Source of the DNA: Triglochin maritima
Taxonomy: Eukaryota > Streptophyta > Magnoliopsida > Alismatales > Juncaginaceae
DNA: 64,000 nt
Direction: 5' to 3'
Assembly: GCA_963682175.1 (NCBI GenBank)
Contig: OY821791.1
Location: 20,178,542 to 20,242,541, forward strand
Below the pieces are notes generated by a model, which searched no databases, was not told the DNA's origin, and saw nothing but the letters and a program-made list of their open reading frames with translations. This document shows, in pieces, positions 56,053 to 64,000 of the stretch (position 1 is the stretch's first letter; every line of letters begins with the position of its first letter). Both the position numbers and the translations under genes were made by a program.

Positions 56053-57491
56053 ATTTAGTTCATATTTTCAATGATTAGACTATATAATTAATTTTAGTTT
56101 ACCATGTACAATCGAAACAATTCATGTTCTATGTCTATTTCGATAGTTTTGTTCATTTAATTCTAATTGATTCTTTTGATAGTTTTAAATTTTTTGAAAC
56201 ACATCATGTGATGTTAGAATTAAAATTTAGACTTATGTGTAATATATAAAATTTTAGTTATAATTAAATGATTATTTTCTAAGGAATCGACAAAACGAAA
56301 AAGGCATATGATTTCTTTCCTTAAAAAATTTATTTTTGGAAATTGGATAAACAGCGGTTCAAATGTTTTGTGTTTTTAAACTATGGATGCATAAAGTCAT
56401 TTTTAATGGATTTCAAATGGTTTTAGAATTGTTTGATTTAGAGATGCATGATAAACTAAATCGAGTAATTTATAGTATATGTACATGTGTTGCTCGAGTT
56501 CTCTAATGCAGGCATATGTGAATTTGTATGTTCCGATGAAGCCATGTGAGAATGCATGTGTATGTGTTTGTTATTGAATCATAGGGGCTTATGTATATGT
56601 GTATGCCAAATTTCTATTTCTATGTATATGCATGCATATGAGAGGATTTTTACATAGGACTTGCAGAAGACAATTTTCAAAATTGAGAGATGCATGCTTG
56701 TATTTTTTGCAATATCAACATCCATGATGCAAGAGGAAGACACTGAAGAAGCGAAAGGATCAAGAACGCGGGAACATATAAACTCACACAATGTGTGTGA
56801 ATGGATATATTTATGTTTGTGTACTTGACATGTATGTGATTGTGTGGATGAATGTTAGGATGTGTATAGATGATAAATATGCATGATCACCTAAATTCTA
56901 AAATCACACATAAATTTTTAAATTGTCCAACCAAAAAATTAAGAGTATTTTTCTTTCTTATTTCATCCACTAGCAGCCATCGATCGAGGGATATTCTGCT
57001 CGCCCTTAGCGGGAGATAACATCCTTCATCTTTGGGAATAGTGGGAGATATAAGGTTGTCTATTGTTGTGCCATGAATAGATGTAGGTGGTCTGATTCAC
57101 CCTTAGTGGACACCGAGTATATTTTTTTGTGAATACAATGGATAAACGTATCTCGTATCAAATAAAATAAGTTTTCTTAACAAGATCTGGAGCCCTAGCT
57201 CGGTTTTAAGAAAGAGAGTTTTTCTTACAAGGATTGGTCAAATTCCCTCTTAATTAAAACGACAAGAGTCATAAGTGTTTGAAAATGCAAATGTTGCGAT
57301 ATTTCAAAATGGTTATGATTAGAAAATGTTTTCTTACCTTGATTTTATAATATATCTGATAGCCCTTAGCTAGTCTATATTATAATTGATAGGATCTTGA
57401 ATAGCTGCATTTATGGAAAAAAATTATTTGCGGTATTGAATTTTTAAAACATAAAATTGACATTAAATCCCATATAATTTATTTTGTAGAA
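56053..57491 (+). other. Leader of copia F
   Basis: 1.4 kb of AT-rich untranslated sequence between primer site and gag. No long frame. 'gcccttagcgggagata' and 'gaatagtgggagata' phrases near 57004-57050 are the only local repeats noticed. Confidence 0.7.
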
Positions 57492-58370
57492 ATGTCGAAT
57501 ATTCAACCTATTGTGCGATCTATGATTGAAAAACATCCTTTGGCAAATGATAGCTCAAACTTCATAAGCTGGCAACTCAAGCTCAATATCGTGTTGAAGT
57601 TTGAGAAATTATCTCATATTTTGGATGGTGAAATCCTAAAATTAAATGAGAATGCAACCGATAGCGAGAAAGAGGCAAAAGCCAAGTGGGAAGACCCAGA
57701 GAACCAGGTTCACGGTCTAATGTTGGCCTCCATGGGTGACTCGCTTCAAGCAAAATACTTGGACTCAAAACCCAAGAACACCATGGAAGCTTTAACAAAG
57801 ATGTTCATGGATAGTGCTAGAAAAGAGCGTTATAAGAGCACCATCGCACTCACAAGGTGCCTCATGACGGAGGGAACATCGGTATCCATGCATTTTCTCA
57901 CGATGCAAGGATACCTTGAGAAGTTGTCGAAACTCTCTTCCCTGATGCCCGATGACATTGCGGAAGATTTGATTCTTGTCTCTCTAGCCCCGTCCTACAA
58001 AGACTTCATTATGCAGTATCATGTGCATGAGAAAGGGGTGAGTCTTGAGGAATTTCACAACACTCTCAAAACGACTGAAGTTGACATGGGCAAGGGTCGG
58101 GACAAGCACGTCCTAGCCGTCCATGGAGGGAGCAAGAAGATCACCAAAGGTGAAGGCAAATTCACCAAAAATACGTCAATCAAGAGCAAGGGAGTAGGAG
58201 GTGCTCGTGTAAGTGCCTCGAGGGGGAATTCTTCAAAATGTCCGACTCCCAACATGGAGTGCTTTCACTGCGGTGAAAAGAGACACATCCGGCCAAATTG
58301 CCCCAAGTACAAGGAAGACCTTGACAATGGAGTGATTGAACGTAAGCGCCCCAAAAAGGCCAAAGGTATA
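57492..58370 (+). pseudogene. Gag of copia F
   Basis: Opens MSNIQPIVRSMIEKHPLAND, then FISWQLKLNIVLKFEKL, the copia gag (UBN2-type) core with WEDPENQVHGLML and SVSMHFLTMQGYLEKL, a basic Lys/Gly-rich segment, and a zinc knuckle CFHCGEKRHIRPNC (CX2CX4HX4C, intact). This part has no stop and is the best-preserved piece of F. It forms the N-terminal part of the single gag-pol polyprotein expected of copia elements; the frame breaks in the protease just downstream. Confidence 0.9.
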
Positions 58371-58720
58371 TTTGTTATTGAGATAAATTTAGTCACCTCT
58401 GTCCATGATTGGGTAATTGATATCGGATCTTATGCTCACATAATTCTAATGTGCAACTGCTAAAGGATAGGAAGGAACTCATGAAGAATGAGATGATTTT
58501 CAAGGTCAAAAATGGTGCGAGCGTTGCTGCGATTGCACAAGGTTCTGTGGAGCTTCAATTATCTAGTGGTTTAAATTTATGTTTAAAGAACATTTATTTT
58601 GTGCCTTCGATTAGCAAGAATATCATTTCTGTATCATGTTTGGATATGGATAATTTTAATATAAATATTTCAAATTCTTGCTTGTCTATATCGAAGAATG
58701 GTATTTTCTATGCAAATGAA
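58371..58720 (+). pseudogene. Protease of copia F
   Basis: The active-site region reads DWVIDIGSYAHI, where the usual D-(S/T)-G is D-I-G, so activity is doubtful. A one-base shift near 58440 moves the reading to a frame with NVQLLKDRKELMKNEM, NGASVAAIAQGSVEL and LKNIYFVPSISKNIISVSCL, the rest of the copia protease. Confidence 0.82.
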
Positions 58721-59690
58721 TTCGTGAGGAATGGTCTCTATTTGCTTGAATTGAATAATAAACAAATCTTAAAAGTCAATAACAAAAGGCTTAAAACCAC
58801 TCATGTGAATGATACACTCTTGTGGCACTATCGTCTTGGTCACATAAATGAAAAACACATCAAGAAATTGCAAGAAGCTAACCTTCCTGGTCAACTTGAT
58901 TTTAAATCATTGGAGACGTGTGAACCTTGGCTAATGGACAAAATGACCAAGAGGCCTTTCAAGAAGAAAGGACCGAGAGCGAATGACTTGTTGGATTTGA
59001 TACATTCCGATGTATGTGGTCCGATGAGTACTAGTGCAAGGGACGGTTTTAGGTACTTCATTACGTTCACCGATGACTATAGTCGTTATGGCTATATTTT
59101 ATCTAATGAGAAACAAAAGTTAATCATTTGACAAGTTCAAGGAATTCAAGAATGAAGTAGAGAACCAACTCCACAAGAAAATCAAGTCTCTACGAACGGA
59201 TCGTGGAGGTGAGTACTTAAGTACTGAATTTGACACATTCCTAAAGGAGTGTGGTTTTGTACCACAACTCACCCCTCCCAGTACACCTCAGTGGAATGGG
59301 GTTTTTGGAAGGACGAATAGGACATTACTCGACATGGTTCGATCAATGATGACTCAAGTTGAATTGCCGCTTTAGTTTTGGAGTTATGCAGTAGAAGTTG
59401 CTGCTTACACACTAAATAATGTTCCATCCAAATCCGTAGAGAAAACACCTTATGAGATATGAAGTGGTAAAACACCTAAGCTCAATTTTATCAAGATTTG
59501 GGGTTGTGAGGCCTACGTCAAGAGATCGATGTCGACTAAACTTCAACCAAAAGCGGATAAGTGCTTCTTTATAGTTTATCCTCGTGAGACAAGAGGATAC
59601 TACTTTTGCCATATAACCTCCACTCGAGTGATTGTAGAGAGGGATGTTGTATTTCTAGAAAAGGAATTTCTGTAAAGAATAAAAAGTAGT
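58721..59690 (+). pseudogene. Integrase of copia F
   Basis: The pre-integrase zinc domain reads LLWHYRLGHINEKHIKKLQ, then CEPW, where the second Cys of CX2C is Trp. The core has DLIHSDVCGPMSTSARDG (first Asp) and FITFTDDYSRYGYI. A frameshift near 59115-59130 follows, then SLRTDRGGEYLS (second Asp) and PQWNGVFGRTNRTLLDMVRS, in which the usual catalytic Glu is Gly. Later YTLNNVPSKSVEKTPYEI and IWGCEAYVKRSM lie among stops at 59373, 59460 and 59673. Non-functional. Confidence 0.88.
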
Positions 59691-60830
59691 GGGAGTAGAA
59701 TTGCTCTTGAGGAGACTCAAGCTATTCTACAAGATCATGATATGAATGGTGACATTCAAGATCATGAAGGCCCAACTGAGGTTCCGTTGGTTAGTGGGAG
59801 TGTGAGTGAGAGACTCTCACAAGAAATTGTGAGAGAAACTCAATCTTCCCCACCTAGTGTACGTTCGAGAATCGAACACGAACCAATTCCGCAAGAAATT
59901 GCAGAAGAAGTTCGAGAAGTACACGTACAACCAAAAGATATTAGAAGGTCAACGAGGGAAAGGAAGAAAACTGATATGTATTTGGGACATCATGAGATCA
60001 TGGTACTAGATACCGATGATCCCTCGACTTTTCAAGAAGCAATGGAAAGAGAGGACTCCAAACTATGGTTTAAGGCCATGGAATCCGAAATAGAATCCAT
60101 GTATGATAATCAAGTGTGGAACTTGGTTGACCTTCCTCAAGGGACAAAGGTCATTCAAAATAAATGAGTTTTCAAGAGGAAGATGGACATGGATGGGAAC
60201 TTGACAACCTACAAAGTGAGGCTTGTGGCAAAAGGTTTCACTCAAGTTCAGGGAACTAACTATGATGAAACTTTTTCACTGGTTGCCATGTTCAAGTCTA
60301 TTCGGAATATGCTCGCTGTTGCCACATTTCATGATTATGAGATATGGAAAATGGATGCCAAAATAGCGTTCCTTAAGGGAAACTTTGAGGAGGATGTGTA
60401 CATGGTACAGCCTGAAGGTTTTGAAGATCCAAAGAATAGTGAGAAATATACAAGCTTCAAAGATGCATTTATGGATTGAATCAAGCATGAAGGAGTTGGA
60501 ACAATCGCTTTGACGAAGAAGTCAAAGAGATTCACTTCGTCCAAAGTAAGGAAGAGCCTTGTATATACAAGAAGGTTAGTGGGAGCCACATAGTGATCTT
60601 GATCTTATATGTCGATCACATACTCCTCATGGGAAATCATATACCTTTGCTTGAGCAAACGAGAAGTTCATTGAAATCTGCATTTTCAATGAAAGACATG
60701 GGTGAGGCTCAATATATCTTCGGAATCAAGATATATAGAGATAGATCTCATAGACTCATTGGCCTAAGTCAACGTACATACATTGACAAGTCTTGGAAAG
60801 GTTTAGTATGAACAACTCCAAAAAGGGCAA
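59691..60830 (+). pseudogene. Reverse transcriptase of copia F
   Basis: After a linker with RRSTRERKKTDMYLG the RT begins DDPSTFQEAMEREDSKLWF and MESEIESMYDNQVWNLVD. A TGA replaces the Trp before VFKRK (60165). It continues LVAKGFTQVQGTNYDETFS and IWKMDAKIAFLKGNFEEDVY (first catalytic Asp intact). After stops near 60478-60570 it has LILYVDHILLMGN, where the second Asp of YVDD is His. The enzyme cannot be active. Confidence 0.9.
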
Positions 60831-61529
60831 TGTGCCAATGAGTATGATGTGCAACTCAAGAAGTCTCAACGTGCTGAATCATGTAAAGACTTGGAGTACA
60901 TGAAGGATATCCCTTATGATTCGGCAATAGGATCGATCATGTACGTGATGACTTTCACAAGACCCGATGTCTCGTATGCTCTAAGCGTGACAAGTTGTTA
61001 CCAATCGAACGCAGGTCCTAAGCATTGAACTGTGGTCAAGAATATTCTGAGGTACCTTAACCGGACCAAAGATGAGTTTCTTGTTTATGAAGGACAAAGG
61101 GAGTTAATATCCGAGGGCTATTCGGATGCGAGTTTCATGAGTGATCCTGACGATAGAAGGTCGCAATCAAGATACGTCTTCCTTCTGAATGGTGGAGTTG
61201 TAAGTTGGCGTAGTTGGAAGCAAAGCACTACGGCCGACTCAACCACCGCGTCTGAAGTAATGGTTGTTGCTGAAGAGAGCAAGGAAGGCATGTGGATTAA
61301 GAAGTTCCTTGAAGAGCTTAGAGTAGTTCCCTCGTGCGAGGGACCAATAGAGCTATTTTGCGATAATAATGCATCTATCTCGCAAATCAAGGTTCCCAAA
61401 TCACACCACAAAGTAAAGTACATGGATCGCATGTACTTGGTCACACGTGACTTCATCGACGAAGGCAAAACAAATCTGTTATGGGTGGACACAAACAACA
61501 ACACAGCTAATCCATTCACGAAACCCTAG
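60831..61529 (+). pseudogene. RNase H of copia F
   Basis: From 60895 conceptual translation gives EYMKDIPYDSAIGSIMYVM, TRPDVSYALSVTSCYQSNAG, then a 165-codon frame (61032-61529): ISEGYSDASFMSDPDDRRSQ, SWRSWKQSTTADSTTASEVM, ELFCDNNASI and LLWVDTNNNTANPFTKP. Asp in SDASF, Glu in TASE and Asp in CDNN are present. It ends the polyprotein about 150 bp before the PPT. Confidence 0.9.
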
Positions 61530-61673
61530 CCCCAAGCCAAGGGTGAAATGCATTTCGAGTCCATGGGATTGAGGAACCATGTGGATTGGCTTGTTGAGTG
61601 ATTAGAGGGGGTTACCCTAGTTATTATTGTTTTAAACATTGAGAATGTATGTGAAAGAAAACTTTGATAACAA

Positions 61674-61681
61674 GTGGGAGA
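61674..61681 (+). promoter_or_regulatory. Polypurine tract of copia F
   Basis: GTGGGAGA immediately before the 3' LTR, a standard plant copia tract. It fixes the LTR start at 61682. The interval 61530-61673 has no gene. Confidence 0.82.
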
Positions 61682-63871
61682 TTCAAAGGAATGTGTTCTA
61701 AAAGTTTTACTTTTATATGTCAATTATTATGAATTGGATGCGCAAACATTTGTTCCTTGATTATGGTATTCGTGTTTTGGAAGTGTTAAGGAAGAGGTGC
61801 TTGGTCCTTAACAGTAGAGCTCTAAAAGATAATGGTTTACATAAATCAAAAGTTATTCACAATCATGGTAATTATTATGGAACATTAATCACCGAGATAA
61901 GATTGTCGTGTTGGTCATCGATTGTTGTAGTTCTACAAATAATTGACGACACGAGTATATAAAAGAGGAAAAGATTACTTTTATATATTGCATAAACCTA
62001 ACAAGTAAAATATTATGGAATTGTGTTTCGTGTGATTAATGTTTTACTCTGTCTTGGATCCTAAGATATGAGACTTATATCTTTTCACTCAAGAAGTGCT
62101 TAATTTGATTATTGTCAAAAACTATCAATGAGTATAGTGACAAAGGCAATAGTTGGTTGAACATGACTTGTGCTGGAAAAGATAGCTAGTCAAACGATTA
62201 TCATTGCCCCTCTTAATTGAGTGATGATATTAGTGGGCCCCTTGATAAAGCAAAATTATAATGTGCACAATGTAACTTGAGTTAAGTTACATAGTTATAA
62301 TTAGCTTAAAGAGATCAAGAAATGAATATAATACAAAAGTGACACATTTCTACTATGTTTATATTCTTAATATCGTGAGGCACGGGACGGACACAAGTGG
62401 TGCACTTACATCACTAAATGTATCGTGCTTTTATTCGAGTGGAACAAAGACATCTATGATAATTGGGTAACTATAATGTGTAGCTAGATACCGCTTATGG
62501 TTTGGGATATTAAGTGTTTAATATTGCTACCAAATTGGCGTAGATCCTCCTATAGGTCACACCACAAAACTGGGAAAGAAGAAGCTTGATTTTGAGTTCA
62601 TATCATGTGTCGGGTTTCATGTGAAAAAAGGACACAGGTGGTGAATGAATAAAATCAATATTTCATGAGAATTGACATAATTTGAATCATAATAAATTCA
62701 TATGAGGTGTATATATTATGGAGTGTAATAATTTAATATTACATAGGATAATATATTACATAAGATATGAATTTGCTAAAAACCCCAAAAGATCAAATTT
62801 TGTTGGAAATAAATCCAAAATTTGACAAAGGCAAAATCGGGGTCAAACACGGTAAACCGTTTAGGGTTCGGTCGACCGAGGTGTCTTCGGAACGGTCAAC
62901 CAAACGGGGAATGGGTAAACACAATTGGTTGACCGAAATTGCCTGGAGAGCCTGGCCAATTGGGTTCGATCAACCGAGCATGAACGGTCAACCGAGAGAA
63001 AAATATCTAGGAGATATCTTGGGATATTTTCGGTAGACCGAAGGTGACACGGTCGTCCGATGAATATTCTCTAGGAGAAATTTTGGTGGGTCAACAGTCG
63101 ACCGGAGCAAGCCGCGGATCGTCCGAATTTTTCCAGAGAATTTTTCTCATGCATATTCGGTCGACCGTCTAGCTCACGGTCCACCGAACATGTGTCAAAA
63201 CCGAATGGTTCGGTTCACCGAGAAAAATTCTTGGTCAACCGAACTACAAGATTTTGCCTGAATTATTAAGAGAATAATTAGATCATGGGTTGGATTAATT
63301 CCAGATTTAATCAAACGTTTTTAGGATGCTTATGTGGCAATTTGAGATTAATTTTAGGAGAGAATAAGCACGAGATCATGACTAAAGAATAGTTCTTGAT
63401 ATTGATATTTTGGGAGCTTATAAAAGGACCCCTCATCCTACTTGTTTATCTTAATGCATAAATTCTTTCTCTCATTAATCTCTCCCTTAATCACCACGAA
63501 ATAGTTAACAGTTTTATGTTTTGGAGATAGAAATCCCAGGAGCTTAAAGAGGGGTTATTAGCTAGATTCTAATCTTAATTAGAGATTGATTGGCTAGCTC
63601 CTTTCTCTCTAATCTTGTTTAGAGTTTGGTGAACACTTGGAGGCGAATCGGTGGGCGATTCAATGAGCAACGGAACTCTGGATCTTCTTAAAGGTTTTAG
63701 AGAACCTTTGGGTATGATCCTCTATCCTTTTTTATTTTAATATGTGTAGGAATGCATGATATTAGAATAAACAAATACATGTACGTAAAATCAATGAAAA
63801 TATGAAATCAATCTTCTATGTTTGTATTAATTTTTTTAAATATATACATACATAGGACACGAAATCCTATA
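61682..63871 (+). repeat. 3' LTR of copia F
   Basis: 2190 bp, uninterrupted, ending AATCCTATA before the target duplication GTATC at 63872-63876. It provides the pre-insertion sequence for Cac2 and a second copy of the TCGGTCRACCGA cluster (62867-63245). Confidence 0.93.
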
Positions 63872-63876
63872 GTATC

Positions 63877-64000
63877 GACAGCAAATACGACACCAGATCT
63901 AGTCGAGTGTGCATTTGCAATCCTCGCTCTGATGCTAGATGATGCTGGTGGTTCCCTCACACTCTCCCACTGCATCGTTTTCTTAGCAAGGTCTTCTCGG
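63877..64000 (-). pseudogene. Athila E gag, upstream piece, cut by the window edge
   Basis: Continues E gag beyond copia F. It corresponds to the region of A gag around 10695-10790 that ends in a 'ggtggctctctcatggtgtcccactc' phrase (here 'ggtggttccctcacactctcccactg'). Too short to judge integrity. Confidence 0.55.

Larger units (their letters stand above)
52630..63871 (+). mobile_element. Copia element F (Ty1/copia, long LTRs)
   Basis: Full-length plus-strand element with 2.19-kb LTRs (the 5' one enlarged by Cac2), target duplication GTATC, initiator tRNA-Met primer site, and gag, protease, integrase, RT, RNase H in copia order, then PPT GTGGGAGA. The long LTRs and the RT stretch AFSMKDMGEAQYIFGIKIY, with RLIGLSQRTYIDK after it, suggest the Angela/Tork side of plant copia. 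Stops, frameshifts and lost catalytic residues in protease, integrase and RT make it inactive. The 5' LTR begins T rather than the usual TG. Confidence 0.93.
47759..64000 (-). mobile_element. Athila E: gag-protease element lacking RT, RNase H and integrase
   Basis: From left: 3' LTR (47759-48874), polypurine tract, a 1.6-kb 3' region matching A, a frame following protease, protease, and gag running to 52629, where copia F is inserted. Gag resumes at 63877 and leaves the window, so the 5' LTR is not seen. Between protease and the 3' region there are only about 600 bp, so RT, RNase H and integrase are absent. Shared LTR ends, tract and 3' region show that it used the same replication signals as A. 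Confidence 0.75.

Noticed and set aside
1..64000. tRNA, rRNA, CRISPR or bacterial operon structures
   Set aside because: Looked for and not seen; the content is plant repetitive DNA.

Overview
The window is plant nuclear DNA, most likely from a eudicot with a repeat-rich genome. It is AT-rich, has plant-type splice sites, and is built almost entirely from plant transposable elements: Athila-type Ty3/gypsy retrotransposons with tRNA-Asp primer sites, one long-LTR Ty1/copia element with an initiator tRNA-Met primer site, and CACTA (En/Spm) DNA transposons. I see no convincing intact host gene, no rRNA or tRNA gene and no CRISPR array. Most coding regions carry stops, frameshifts or lost catalytic residues. 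Elements are named A to F, Cac1, Cac2, S1 and S2 below.

Layout. 1-2957: old decayed DNA with a TNP2 (CACTA transposase) remnant. 2963-14312: element A, an almost complete Athila on the minus strand, flanked by the 5-bp duplication CCGCA. 14318-22900: old, mostly non-coding DNA with a decayed plant-transposon-protein pseudogene (15966-17374), a GRF-zinc-finger-like two-exon pseudogene whose tail encodes six 17-residue repeats (20785-21602), and a 20-bp tandem array (22141-22259).

22905-45350: a nest. The host is Athila B (minus strand), split by the CACTA element Cac1 (23955-30530, duplication CAA), the solo LTR S1 (32433-33785, duplication TTGTC/TCGTC), and Athila D (plus strand, 34436-45042). 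D is itself split by Athila C (38325-44497, duplication CAAGT), and C contains the solo LTR S2 (41317-42515, duplication ACCTT). 45351-47750: AT-rich DNA with two more GRF-like pseudogene copies and an 88-bp tandem array.

47759 to the right edge: Athila E (minus strand), which has gag and protease but no RT, RNase H or integrase. It is split by copia element F (52630-63871, duplication GTATC), whose 5' LTR was later hit by the small CACTA element Cac2 (53693-54906, duplication TAG).

How the parts relate. A supplies the reference order LTR-PBS-leader-gag-PR-RT-RNase H-INT-3' region-PPT-LTR. C keeps only the cis-acting parts (LTRs, PBS, leader, 3' region, PPT), and E keeps those plus gag and protease. 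Both look like dependants that used proteins made by A-like relatives. Candidate cis signals recur across the family: an 8-bp stem closed by a GNRA tetraloop 133-150 bp before the 3' LTR, a 14-bp palindrome CCGCCAATTGGCGG, and a motif identical to the plant snRNA upstream element set about 31-32 bp before the LTR TATA box. Cac1 is an internally deleted autonomous-type element that carries an Athila leader inside the apparent 5' UTR intron of its transposase gene.
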